A DNA stretch of 64,000 nucleotides, taken from contig JAUJPP010000012.1 in the NCBI GenBank assembly GCA_030562195.1, positions 16,740,001-16,804,000 of the forward strand. Direction: 5' to 3'. Made by a program: the position numbers and the translations under genes. Of the stretch, positions 32,285-43,400 are shown piece by piece (position 1 is the first letter of the stretch; each line of letters opens with the position of its first letter). The notes under the pieces were generated by a model. The model was not told the DNA's origin. It was given only the letters and a program-made list of their open reading frames with translations, and made no database searches. This stretch comes from Nipponacmea schrenckii (taxonomy: Eukaryota > Mollusca > Gastropoda > Lottiidae).

Positions 32285-33631
32285 ATTCGCGGGTGTAGAA
32301 GAAAGTAATGTTAACGAGTTCAACGAATGACGTTTATAGACTATCACAAAATAACGTTTCTCGTTTTGTCGATTTCGAAATACCCCGGAAATTGAGCGTA
32401 TATCACGCAGGTTGCCTCGTTTTTGTAAATTCAAAAATTTTGTACTGTCCTCAAATGCTTCGAAGATAGGCTCCAATGAGAAGGCATACAGAGCGTAACC
32501 TCCGTCGATCTCATTCCTCGCGATGTTGACACTCCCTTTTCCGATCAACTTGCCTTCTGTACGTAATAAGTTCATAAACATGGGCATAACGCTTTGTCCG
32601 GTCGACGAATCAAAGCTCAGTTTCATGGGACCACCATTACTATAAGAAACACCATCACAAAAAAGATTAATTTGGTTCAAATTGTAATGCTTGAAATTAA
32701 AAGGATTCTTTTTTAAATTCCCGCTTACACCATCGGAAGATACAAATCCTATGTACACCTTCAACGGACGAGTGGATTGAAAAATGTTATCCATATGAAT
32801 GTGGATTGTCCGCTCGGAATTGCCATCATTTTAATTTCAGTTCTTGTATAAGGATATTTACTCGGAGTTTTTGTTAAAGCCTCGTTATGACCCTAAATAA
32901 TACCCGGATTTACGCAGACCTTCATCACTTTTAACACTATATCTTCCAAAAATACCTGATATTCGATGTTTTCCGTTGAAGACATTAACAAAAGGTAGAT
33001 TTCGAGCGATACAATCTGACCTGCACATCGACTTGGTTGAGGATGTATCTCTTCATCTGAAAAATATCGTGATAGAGCGGACCTTCCATATCGACGGATT
33101 TTGACTTGGAAGTTAATTGATGACGCGTGAAAAGACCATCATTTCCTTGATTAATATCTTTAGCGTCCATTTTTTCTTGGTGTCTTTGTAAAACAGCTGC
33201 GAGCCTAGCTTCTTGTCTTCCTCCGCGAGTGAAGAAGCGGTAAGAACTTGTATCATCGCGCGATATGGATAGTTATTGGTTGTAGAATTGATTAATTTCC
33301 CTTGTAATGAAACGTCGACCTGTGACCAAAGCGCTTGAAGAAAAAGGTTCACCGGACTGCAAATTTCATCTTTAGTCAAATCTGTACCGTCGGTTTTCTT
33401 GATTTTACACTTCACGTACAAAGTTGAATTTCTCAAATCGATATACTCTAATCCATTGGTACCGCTTAAATGAAAATCTATCGGAGAATTACCGGAGAGC
33501 TGTGACAACGGACGGACTTCATGAATATAGGTTCTATCAACAGCTGTTTGGGTGGGTGGTAATGTGAATAAATTCAGTTCCGATGGTTGCGTCTCGCTGA
33601 AAAAGTTGACGTCGGAATTGATTATAGACAT
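32285..33631 (-). pseudogene. Double jelly-roll major capsid protein, frameshifted
   Basis: N-terminal part 33113-33631: PLSQLSGNSPIDFHLSG, then YIDLRNSTLYVKCKI, then PVNLFLQALWSQVDVSLQG, the signature first jelly roll of Polinton capsid proteins. Middle 32985-33170: DGLFTRHQLTSKSKSVDMEG and LNQVDVQVRLYRSK. C-terminal part 32285-32794: NPFNFKHYNLNQINLFCDG, the conserved start of the second jelly roll. At least two frame changes (near 33170 and 32985-32800) and stops break the gene. Known in Polintons and adintovirus-like elements as the hexon-like shell protein. Confidence 0.88.
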
Positions 33632-33705
33632 GTTTAATCGAAAATGTCCGTGAACAATCGCCTCCGTTTATTACTCGTTCCTTTTCCGTTCACTGCTCCT
33701 CTTTT

Positions 33706-33812
33706 AATAATAATAATAATAATAAACTCTTTATTTTACATGGGTCAGAATTAGGCCCAATACACAAGGACATGGTCCTGTCTCACATTCAGCCCATGGG
33801 GCAATACATTGG

Positions 33813-33846
<34 letters not shown>

Positions 33847-34377
33847 AAATAAAATCGAAAATACATAATATCTCAATATACAATTCGTCTGAAATACTAA
33901 AAATACACAAGTACATGTGTATCAAATGGACAGAGATATATGTTCCGGCGATCAAGTACATGACCACAAATAAATATACAATACTCCACGTACAATTTGT
34001 TTAAAAATACACAAGTACATGTGCATGAATGGACAGATTTTCAACCTACAATTTGTTTATAAAATGGATGTAATATATAGTTCCCGCGGCCATGCACACG
34101 ACCGCAAAAAATCACGTATTATTTCAACGTACAATTTATTTTCAAATACACAATTACATGTGTAAATAATGGACAGATTTATCTTCCGGTGATCAAGTAC
34201 ATGACAGCAAAAACCATATATCATTTCAATGTACAATTAGTTTTAAAATACACAAGTACATGTGTATAAAATGGACAGATTCATCATTCTGCGATCAAGT
34301 ACATGACCACAAAAACCAAGGGATAGACAAGTACATCTGCATGAGACGATCAGACATCAAAACATACATATAAAAAA

Positions 34378-34415
<38 letters not shown>

Positions 34416-34600
34416 AGAATTGCCAAAGCGTCAGTGCATGTGCTGCGAGCGGGCTACCCAACCCTACTCCATTTTATGTTCTTATTTTCTATGGAGGGGG
34501 AGGTAGGATTTGTCCATGCTCAAGACCAGCTTTAAGGATGTTTACTCATCCCCCGACAGTAGTAATTTAGATTTTCAAAATGGTTCAAGATAGGCCAAAA
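33706..34600. repeat. Retroposon tail and minisatellite
   Basis: Starts with an AAT microsatellite and AAACTCTTTATTTTACAT, looking like a LINE/SINE 3' end in minus orientation. A long A run (33812-33844) follows, then about four copies of a unit of 100-120 bp containing ACACAAGTACATGTG and GATCAAGTACATGACC (33900-34320), then another A run (34371-34410). Non-coding. Confidence 0.6.
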
Positions 34601-34608
34601 TAGAATTG

Positions 34609-35936
34609 ATGGTGGTGATATACCTGTGGGAAAGGGAAAAATAAAATTAATAAATTACTTAAATCATTAAATCATGGAGAAACACAATTGTTAAGATAGC
34701 CATCAGCAAGTAATCCTATAGTTGGTGAAAAGAATACCCGTGTAACAGGAAGTATGCTTATGTTAATGAAAGATTACCAAGAATCATCCTTCGAAAAGTC
34801 TTAAAATCTGATGCTGATTTAATATTTTCGTCTAGACCATTCCATAAAATTGATCCTTTGTATTTAATACTTTGTTTAATCAAATTGATTCGTGGTTTTT
34901 GCACCACAAGTTTTGAATTTATGCTAGAATAAGGCGTCTGTTTATAGCTAAAGAGGCTTGAAAGGTAGGAAGGAGACAAGTTGTTCAGAATTTTATACAT
35001 AAATTTATACGAATTAAAATTATGCCTGGTTTTAATGTCAAAAATATTAAGCCTTTTAAGATTCAGTGACAAATCAGTATTATACTTAGAACCAAGAATT
35101 AATCTAAAAGCAATTTTTTGTTGCCTGTGTAAAATATCGGCCGATGCAATGTCGTGCGAATCCCAAATAGTTGAACAATAATCCAAATATGGTTGAAAGT
35201 GACATTTATAAAAAATAGATCTATATTTTTCAGGCATGATCTTTCTTAACTGTCGCAGTTGAAATAACTTAGTATTTAAAATTTTAGCAACGAACTTTAC
35301 GTGCGGAGTCCATGAGAGATTTTGATTCACAGTAACACCTAGTAATTTAAAGTTTTCAACTTGTTCAATAAATTGATTATTAAGTTCAATTGATAAATCT
35401 GATGAATATTTTCTTTTTTGAGAAGTTGTAATTAACATACATTTATTTGGTCTTATTTTCATTTAAAATCATGACATTAAAGGAACACCAGGTTAAGATT
35501 GCATCAGTATCTTCTTGCAATTTTAATTGTATGTCAGTAACCGATTTACCAGAAGTATAAATCGTAGTATCATCCGCAAAAAGATCACAGTTAGAGTTAA
35601 TATGCAATGGCAAATCATTAATATAAAGATTAAACAACAAGGGACCTAAAATTGATCCTTGTGGTACTCCATACTTTATACTTCGAGAAGACGAAAGAGT
35701 TCCATTGACGTAACAACGCTGAGTACGATTCGACAAGTAACAATTTATGAAGGTTATTAATGCATTCGAAAATTTGTATAGTTTTAGTTTTTCAATAATT
35801 ATCTCATGGGAAATCAAATCAAATGCTTTTGTAAAATCAAAGAAAATAGAACCAACCATAAGATTATTATTTACTGCATCATAAACGTTTTCAATTATGT
35901 TAGTCAGAGCTGTTTGACAAGAACTTTTAGACATCC
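34609..35936 (-). mobile_element. CR1-like LINE, 5'-truncated copy inside Polinton A
   Basis: Same family as 292-3990 and nearly identical over the shared 1.3 kb. It encodes the reverse transcriptase from FFDFTKAFDLISHEI through PQGSILGPLLF and DLFADDTTIYTSG (intact FADD) to the C-terminal domain, in two overlapping frames (35443-35934 and 34758-35462). The 3' end begins with the same GGTGGTGATATACC as the first copy. The 5' break at about 35936 abuts the integrase gene, whose C-terminus is lost. Confidence 0.88.
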
Positions 35937-36529
35937 AAATATTTCAGTGTATTGTTTCGGGTGAAATAGCGATACATCATTTTCTTGAATGTTTGAATGA
36001 ATCTTTCTGCGAAATTCGCTTTTATATCATCATTTTGAGAAACGAAATGTTTAATATTCATTTTAGAAAGAAATCTTTGTAACCGACAGCTTGTAAATTC
36101 GACACCTTTATCCGTTCTCACAACAAACGGTCTTTTTCTCATTTTCTTAAAAATTAAACGAAAACCGTTCACAATTGAAGTAGAAAACTTGTCGCGAATG
36201 GGTTCCAGCCAAGCGTATCGAGAAAAACAATCAATAACAACCAATATAAAATTTGTATTTGAATTGAATCTAGAAATATTGGAAACATCGCATAGATCTG
36301 CGTCAAGCTGTGACAGCAGTCCACTTGTGATGACTTTATTTCTTTTAAACCTCTTCTTCGCTGAACGATGTAGACTATACGCATCTTGATTTTGTAACCA
36401 TCGTGTTAATCGTTTTCGACTGATTTTCCATTTTCCATCTCGGCGAACTTTTTCAAAGAACTTATCTACACCTGAAAAAGCTCCGGGTTGTTTTGGATCG
36501 TAATATAAGTTGCTTAGATAGTTGTTCAT
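35927..36529 (-). pseudogene. Polinton A integrase, C-terminus lost to a LINE
   Basis: 200 residues from ATG 36529, which overlaps the upstream stop as ATGA. The N-terminal zinc-type region is weak. The catalytic core is QLDADLCDVS (Asp78), then FVVRTDKGVEF (Asp140), then KANFAERFIQTFKK (Glu175), a D,D(34)E arrangement. This retroviral-type integrase inserts the element and makes the 6-bp duplication. The frame ends inside the LINE at 35927, so the C-terminal DNA-binding part is missing. A shorter copy is at 50123-50475. Confidence 0.88.
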
Positions 36530-36879
36530 TGCTCCAATAAAATATTACTGACACGAGATTGTAGTTGTTGTTTCCAAGCTTCACTTTTAAAATGTATTTC
36601 TCTGTACGCTAAACATTGATATTTCAGTAGATATATATTGTGAGGGCGTTCCTTCAAGTTATCAAATTCCGCTCTCCATGTCGACATAACTCTTTCTTCG
36701 TTTATTCTTTCAAATGCTATTGCAAAAAGTCTTTCCGATGAGCAGATTGGATTTTTCTCTCTAAACAAAGTTAATAGGTTCCGGATAAGTTCGCGTTCGT
36801 ATGCTTTGGTAAGGAGTTCCTGGAGAAATTTATCTATCTCTCCCACTTCAACTTCATCCACGTAAATTATATCGAACAT
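36526..36879 (-). CDS. Conserved ORF upstream of integrase (117 residues), unknown
   Basis: Acidic start (IIYVDEVEVGEIDKFLQELL), then RNLLTLFREKNPICSSERLF, RVMSTWRAEFDNLKERPHN and a Trp-containing end. No known family. Copies at 50472-50801, 53190-53346 and (diverged) about 53570-53650 show that it is a regular Polinton A gene at the integrase end. In the 53.2-kb copy the frame starts seven codons earlier (VFLEDE); here that ATG is ACG at 36898-36900, so the start is lost or shifted to ATG 36879. The ATGA overlap with integrase suggests coupled expression. Confidence 0.65.
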   Translation of the reverse strand: MFDIIYVDEVEVGEIDKFLQELLTKAYERELIRNLLTLFREKNPICSSERLFAIAFERINEERVMSTWRAEFDNLKERPHNIYLLKYQCLAYREIHFKSEAWKQQLQSRVSNILLEQ

Positions 36880-37011
36880 TTCGTCTTCTAAGAAAACCGT
36901 AGTCTATCACTTTTGAATTTTATTTCGTGGAATTAGTAAATAAAACGTTTTTATAATTGAACGAATCTTAACATAACGTCGTTAACTTAAATTATGTCAA
37001 ACATTTCCGTA

Positions 37012-37191
37012 AACCTTCGAATATGATATTGCACGCTTGTACGCACACGACAAAATTAAATGCGTTCAGGCGTTACGCATAATGCGTTCAGGCGTACTTT
37101 TTTATTACTTTATAAGAAAGATCAAAGATGAAAAAGCCGCCATACCTTAACATGGCAAAACATGTACTCTAGAGCTCCACACTATACTACT
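37012..37191. repeat. Polinton A terminal inverted repeat, right
   Basis: Reverse complement of 25067-25256, ending in ...CTATACTACT directly before the GACAAG duplication. Confidence 0.92.
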
Positions 37192-37197
37192 GACAAG
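37192..37197. repeat. Target-site duplication GACAAG (right)
   Basis: Matches 25061-25066 exactly. Confidence 0.9.
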
Positions 37198-37544
37198 TCA
37201 TCTTTATGTTCAGAGAAGTCATCTGCACATTCAAAACAGGTCTGACCTTGTGTTAATATCCTGACAATAGTTCATCCAATGTATATAGTTTTTTATTGAC
37301 TAAAGGTTTGTCATATTTCAGGTAAGCAGTGTTTCCCTCCTCGCGGGCTTTCACCAAATACTTAGTCAGTTGTTTTCTTGATTGACGGATTTTATAAGAA
37401 TAATCAGACGTGATATAAATATCAGAATCAGTGTTTTCCCTGGCAGCTTTGATCAAAACATTCTTGTCTTTAAAGTTTCTTAACTTTACAATCATATCTC
37501 TTCCAATGGTATCACTCTTTCAATCTCTATATCTTGGTGTAGAT
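37198..37544 (-). pseudogene. LINE ORF1 end (L1-ORF1p-like), continuing LINE at 22.2-25.1 kb
   Basis: 80 residues (37253-37495): MIVKLRNFKDKNVLIKAARE, then KIRQSRKQLTKYLVKAREEG, YLKYDKPLVN. This is the pattern of the RRM and C-terminal domain of L1-type ORF1 proteins, which bind the element RNA. It stops 56 bp before the Polinton target site, and the ORF2 endonuclease resumes on the other side at about 25060. The upstream part of ORF1 is in the assembly gap. Confidence 0.7.
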
Positions 37545-38044
37545 NNNNNNNNNNNNNNNNNNNNNNNNNNNNNNNNNNNNNNNNNNNNNNNNNNNNNNNN
37601 NNNNNNNNNNNNNNNNNNNNNNNNNNNNNNNNNNNNNNNNNNNNNNNNNNNNNNNNNNNNNNNNNNNNNNNNNNNNNNNNNNNNNNNNNNNNNNNNNNNN
37701 NNNNNNNNNNNNNNNNNNNNNNNNNNNNNNNNNNNNNNNNNNNNNNNNNNNNNNNNNNNNNNNNNNNNNNNNNNNNNNNNNNNNNNNNNNNNNNNNNNNN
37801 NNNNNNNNNNNNNNNNNNNNNNNNNNNNNNNNNNNNNNNNNNNNNNNNNNNNNNNNNNNNNNNNNNNNNNNNNNNNNNNNNNNNNNNNNNNNNNNNNNNN
37901 NNNNNNNNNNNNNNNNNNNNNNNNNNNNNNNNNNNNNNNNNNNNNNNNNNNNNNNNNNNNNNNNNNNNNNNNNNNNNNNNNNNNNNNNNNNNNNNNNNNN
38001 NNNNNNNNNNNNNNNNNNNNNNNNNNNNNNNNNNNNNNNNNNNN
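37545..38044. other. Assembly gap of 500 N
   Basis: Exactly 500 N, a scaffold gap of unknown true length. Frames that run through it are meaningless. Confidence 0.99.
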
Positions 38045-38734
38045 GTTGTCGCCCCTGTCTGGAATTCTGTGACTTGGAAAAATTCCTGGGATCTCTTTGA
38101 AACTTTGTATACAATATGTTTATTATCACTCAAGGAAAAACCAATATACATTTTGGTCTGATTACGAAAAGAATTCCTGGAATTCTGTGACTTGGAAAAA
38201 TTCCTGGAATTCTGGGACTTGGAATTTAAAGTTTTCTGTGTGTCGTCAATTGCTTGTAGACAATGCAGGAAGTACAGTTTTTTATATACCCAAATGGAAA
38301 TTCGGAAGTATAATGTTGTTGCCCCTGTCCATCCGTCTGTTCGTCTGTCAGCCCGTTTGTTTGTGGACACTGTAGAGACTACAGTTTTTATAGAATTTTC
38401 TCATACTTGTTCATTATCATCTAAGGCAGACCCCTATTGATTTTTGTTTGATTATGAAAGAAATTCCTTCAATTCTGGAACTTTGGATTTCAAAATTTGT
38501 TCTGTCTTTCAACCATTTCTTGTGGACACTGTACAAACTATATTTAATACATTTGATGAAACTTGGTATGAGTATTGAAATAGATAAGATGGTGGTCAAG
38601 TTCTAATTTGACAATTTTCCATGAACAGTTTTTTAGTTTTTGCCCTTAACTTCAATATTAATTCAGTGAGTGTATTTGAGTTATTGCTCTATTTATTTTT
38701 CAAATTCAATGCTGCCAGTGGGCGTATATTACCT
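38045..38734. repeat. Interspersed repeat with short internal duplications
   Basis: The phrase GAATTCTGTGACTTGGAAAA recurs near 38061 and 38178, and TGGACACTGTA with ACAGTTTTTTATA-like neighbours recurs near 38265, 38360 and 38520. A CCATCCGTCTGTTCGTCTG tract lies near 38329. No coding potential is seen. Confidence 0.5.
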
Positions 38735-39658
38735 TGCCTGGCAAGCTATCTTTGCTGTATTTAAGTACAATTATCTCTATGAATTTTTTAAGTAAGCCAA
38801 ATTAAAAAATATCTACTCGTAGACAATATATTGAATATTATTTGACCTAATTTTCAAGGTCATAGATTAAGTGGGTCACACCTTCCGTAGCCGTTAAAGT
38901 GACCTAATTTTGAAAAAATCGAAATTTAAATAATTCGAAAGAAAATACGAAATTTGAAAATCGGTCTCCAAGAAAAGGTAGATAATGATCCATTGTATCT
39001 ATGTGCTAAATTTCATCAAAATCGGTCTATCAGTAGCGTCTGAATTTCGGATTTAAGAATTGTAACGAAAATTCAAAATGGCGGCCGATATGGCAGCTTG
39101 ACCTAATTATTTAGATCAAATCAATTACTATTGACAAGTTATTTATAAAACAGTTTTCACTTTTCACCTAGCAGTTATAGACCGGAAGTTACGTAATTAC
39201 GTCATTTGAGGCTAAACCGGAAGTGGAATTTTTTTTTTCACATTTTTTCAAAAATTATAAACATATCGCCTATCAACTGGTAAAGTTTCAAAATTTTACC
39301 ATTTATATTAAAGGAGAAATCACGGTCTGAAATTTTTGCCGATGACCCTTGAATATTGAATTGCAAATCGTGGGTAAAATATTTAACCTAATTGCATAAA
39401 ACCTATAATTGTTAGTTGACAAATACATTGAAGTTTTCAAATCTGAAAATCCGGTCAAAATCGAACTGAAAATAAACTTGCTAAAGCAAAAAAACCTGAA
39501 CTTCCGGTTCTCACTTCCTGTCAGAGATAGAACTTCCGGTTTTGTTTTATTTGATAATAGAAATCATTCTAAGATCAACTGTAGATTTAGAATTTCTGCA
39601 CCTTTTACCAGTTTGCAGACAAACTCATCCAAGAATTACAAAAAAAAAAAAAATAAAA
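38735..39658 (-). mobile_element. F2 element, truncated
   Basis: Minus-oriented F2 body: from the TTTGCTGTATTTAAGTAC segment to GTTTGCAGACAAACTCATCC and the A run. The CTAG-proximal end is missing. Confidence 0.8.
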
Positions 39659-40746
39659 CTAGAATTGCTTACAATTATGAACGTATTTCGAGAGCCTTAA
39701 AATATTATATAGGCTAAAGTTGCAATTACCTACATCTAGACAATATATTGAATATCATTTGACCTAGTTTTCAAAGTCATAAAATAATTAGGTCACACCT
39801 TCCGTAACGGTTAATGATGGCGAAAATATAAAAATTATCAATTTTTGCTGTATTTAAGTACACTTATCTCTATGAATTTTTTAAGTAAGCCAAATTAAAA
39901 AATATCTACTCGTAGACAATATATTGAATATTATTTGACCTAATTTTCAAGGTCATAGATTAAGTGGGTCACACCTTCCGTACCCGTTAAAGTGACCTAA
40001 TTTTGAAAAAATCGAAATTTAAATAATTCGAAAGAAAATACGAAATTTTAAAATCGGTCTCCAAGAAAAGGTAGATAATGTTCCATTGTATCTATGTGCT
40101 AAATTTCATCAAAATCGGTCTATCAGTAGTGTCTGAATTTCGGATTTAAGAATTGTAACGAAAATTCAAAATGGCGGCCGATATGGCAGCTTGACCTAAT
40201 TATTTAGGTCAAATCAATTACTATTGACAAGTTATTTATAAAACAGTTTTCACTTTTCACCTAGCAGTTATAGACCGGAAGTTACGTAATTACGTCATTT
40301 GAGGCTAAACCGGAAGTGGAATTTTTTTTTCACATTTTTTCAAAAATTATAAACATATCGCCTATCAACTGGTAAAGTTTCAAAATTTTACCATTTATAT
40401 TAAAGGAGAAATCACGGTCTGAAATTTTTGCCGATGACCCTTGAATATTGAATTGCAAATCGTGGGTATAATATTTAACCTAATTGCATAAAACCTATAA
40501 TTGTTAGTTGACAAATACATTGAAGTTTTCAAATCTGAAAATCCGGTCAAAATCGAACTGAAAATAAACTTGCTAAAGCAAAAAAACCTGAACTTCCGGT
40601 TCTCACTTCCTGTCAGAGATAGAACTTCCGGTTTTGTTTTATTTGATAATAGAAATCATTCTAAGATCAACTGTAGATTTAGAATTTCTGCACCTTTTAC
40701 CAGTTTGTCTGCAAACTCATCCAAGAATTACAAAAAAAAAAAAAAA
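39659..40746 (-). mobile_element. F2 element, near complete
   Basis: Begins CTAGAATTGCTTACAATT (CTAG plus short stem-loop) and ends after CCAAGAATTAC and an A run. The 48-bp terminal hairpin block is absent; the next element's CTAG follows the A run directly. Confidence 0.85.
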
Positions 40747-42941
40747 CTAGAGCCGTACGCCTAACGGCACTGAAGCAGTGCGTTCCATCCAGGGATTCGT
40801 TCGTTAAGCAAAAGACAAAAAGGGTTTATTAAAATAAAAAAAAATGTGCATCAGATATGGATTTTGATTTCATAACAAACGCTCCCATACCCCCCTTTTC
40901 CCCCTTTCCCCTCTTTGCCCCTCCCCATCCTTAGCCCTCATCATCAATTAAGATAGATAATAAGTTAAAATCATAATAAAAATGGATAGAGGGTCGTTTA
41001 ATCTAAAAAAGATATCCGGATCGCCGAAACTCATATTTGTAAATCGCCCAAACGTAGAGAATAATACCCAATACAATGTAGATTGTTTTATATATTAAAT
41101 TCGCAATTTTCAAATGGCGATGAAACCAAAAGTAGATATCGTACAAAAAATATATATAGCATTGGATAGACAATGTCGAAGCTATATACAAATCGAAAGG
41201 TCACTAATGGTTCAAGTTGTCTTAAGTCGCCAGGGTATAACATTGAGACACCACATAAATATCGCGGCCTAACATTTTAAAATTTATATTGAATAGAGTT
41301 TCGTCCCTTAGACCATTATTCCAGTCAACTGTATATTATTGTTGCATAATTATAAGAGATAAAATTTAAAATTCTAAAGGTTGTAATTTCGTTCCAAATA
41401 TTCAATATTTACATCACCCACAACAGGAAAAACATATATAACAACTTTGAATCATTTTAACTGGATGTAGAACGATTAAACAAAAAAAATAATTTCAGAT
41501 CGCTGAAACTTATATCTTGTAGGTCGCCCAAATGCAACACATTAAACATATTGTTTTATATGGAAAATTAGCAATTTTCAAATGGCGATAAAAGCGGAAG
41601 TATACATCTTACAATAAAGCTTTATATATCATTGGATAGAACATCTCGAGAGCTATCATATTTGTACAGGTCAAAAATTCGTCAAAGGTCAACGTCACAA
41701 TATACGACCCTTCAAAGTTATTAAAAATTTTAATCGTTAAAAAATCAAAATCAAAATCAAAATTCAAAAATCGGTTTCCATATATATTTCGGCAATCGGT
41801 TATAGATTCTAAATACATCAAAATAACACAAATCGAATTATCCCCCGAGACCCTATTTCGATTTAAAGAAAAACCCGCACAGTTAGTATAGTTGAAATTA
41901 CAAAATTTTGAAATTTTTAAACGCGCAATTTTGACTAAAAAACCAAGTTTGATATATTAATGGGAAGATGACATTAAGCGTAAAAGGAATATGTAAGAAA
42001 TTCTGTCCTATGTAAATTAGGTCACGTGATAGAGCTTCTTTAAAGTTAAAATTCATGATTTTCAATAGGCTGCAAAACCGGAAGTAAACATCGGACAACA
42101 AAAGTGAACATACCATTGGGTAGATATAATCAAGGGCAATAACTTTTGTTCAGGTCAAAAGGTCACCGAAGGTCAAGGTCGCGAAATATGACCTTTTAAA
42201 TTTTTGACAATTACTGGAAAAATTCAACCGGAAATAAAAGAAAACCAAAAGCGAAATTCAAAAATCCCTTCCCATACTTTTTTGCGCAATCGTTGAATGT
42301 TTTTACAAAATCTTAAATTATGCAAATTAGATTTAACCCTAAGGCCCCATTTTGAGTTTTACAAAAATTAGTCATATCAAGATGGCGGCTGATCCGTTAC
42401 TTCCGGTTCGGATTTTTTTAATTTAGCATCATTTAATAGACAATTGTAGCTAATTGCAAAAGAAATTTTTTAAATATCTTCAATATTCCGGAAGTGCAAA
42501 ATTCAACTTTAAAAGCAAATAACTTCAAAACCGGAAATGATATCGAAATTTTGAAAATTAATTATAGTTCGCAATCAAAATGTCTATATATCTGTAAGTT
42601 TTCAAGTCGATCGAAAGAAAACTGTAGAAGTAAAAAAATGCTAAAAATTCAAAATTCAAAAAGTCAGCGACAAAGTTGGGAAATGTTTAATTCTCAATTT
42701 CCTATCTTTTAGAACTAAGTTCAATGTAGTTATCTAAAAAAGAACGATCAACATTGGATGAAAAATAAAGCCGCAAATTGAAAAACAAAGAAAAACTTTG
42801 GAATGCGCTACGTCATTTCCTGTTTACAAAAAATGCATCAAATTACATTCATTAACATTACTTTCACGAGTACGACAAGAAAATCGAAAGAGTGAATTCA
42901 TAGCATATGTAGTTTTGGCTGGGCGCTCTGGGAAGAATTCG

Positions 42942-42986
<45 letters not shown>

Positions 42987-43022
42987 GAAAACAAAGCAGT
43001 GCGTTCGATGAACGCACTGCAA
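40747..43022 (-). mobile_element. Non-autonomous element, family F3 (inverted copy)
   Basis: Begins CTAGAGCCGTACGCCTAACG (CTAG then a GCCGT/ACGGC stem-loop) and ends with an A run, TTTCGAAAACAAA and a long hairpin (arms GCAGTGCGTTC/GAACGCACTGC, 42996-43020). The body of about 2.2 kb has several CCGGAAGT sites, AAGATGGCGGC near 42380, TCACGTGA near 42022 and AGGTCA half-sites. Same family as 58763-61032. No gene. Confidence 0.8.
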
Positions 43023-43029
43023 AAAATAA

Positions 43030-43126
43030 AATAATCCGAACGATTACAATACGTTTTCGCCAAAGTCGAAATACGTAATAATCCGAACGATTACAATACG
43101 TTTTCGCCAAAGTCGAAATACGTAAT
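43030..43126 (-). repeat. Two F2 terminal hairpin blocks without a body
   Basis: AATAATCCGAACGATTACAA and the rest of the 48-bp F2 terminal block occur twice in tandem. Confidence 0.85.
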
Positions 43127-43400
43127 AATCTTAACGAAAACAATAGATTTCACAATCTGTAGATTGTGAAATCTAAAAATAATAATAATCTTAACGAAAA
43201 CAATAGATTTCACAATCTGTAGATTTTGAAATCTAATAATCTTAACAAAAACAATAGATTTCACAATCTGTAGATTGTGAAATCTAAAAAAGATAATAAT
43301 CTTAACGAAAACAATATATTTCACAATCTGTAGATTGTGAAATCTAATTAATCCTAACGAAAACAATAGATTTCACAATCTTAAAGATTGTGAAATCTAA
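43127..43400 (-). repeat. Family F4: five tandem palindromes without a body
   Basis: Five copies of AATAATCTTAACGAAAACAA plus a long palindrome with arms AGATTTCACAATCT and AGATTGTGAAATCT (hairpins near 43145, 43205, 43256, 43316, 43367). The fourth and fifth carry small changes. An F1 element starts at the CTAG immediately after the last copy. Confidence 0.85.

Larger units (their letters stand above)
25067..37191 (-). mobile_element. Polinton (Maverick) lineage A, copy 1, full length with both ends
   Basis: 12,125 bp between perfect 6-bp target duplications. Ends are inverted repeats starting AGTAGTATAGTGTGGAGCTC, about 190 bp at the left (25067-25256) and 180 bp at the right (37012-37191). 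All large genes are on the minus strand; from the right they are unknown ORF, integrase, (LINE insertion), major capsid, PC4-like, ATPase, small basic protein, polymerase B and the spliced membrane gene. I found no protease or penton gene. Polymerase, capsid and integrase are damaged, so the copy is not autonomous now. Confidence 0.93.

Noticed and set aside
25067..37191. An infecting virus integrated as a provirus
   Set aside because: The 6-bp duplication, terminal repeats, retroviral-type integrase and multiple decayed copies fit a resident Polinton; there is no evidence of recent horizontal infection.
43127..43400. CRISPR-like array of five repeats
   Set aside because: The units are palindromes with almost no variable spacer and lie in a eukaryotic transposon landscape.
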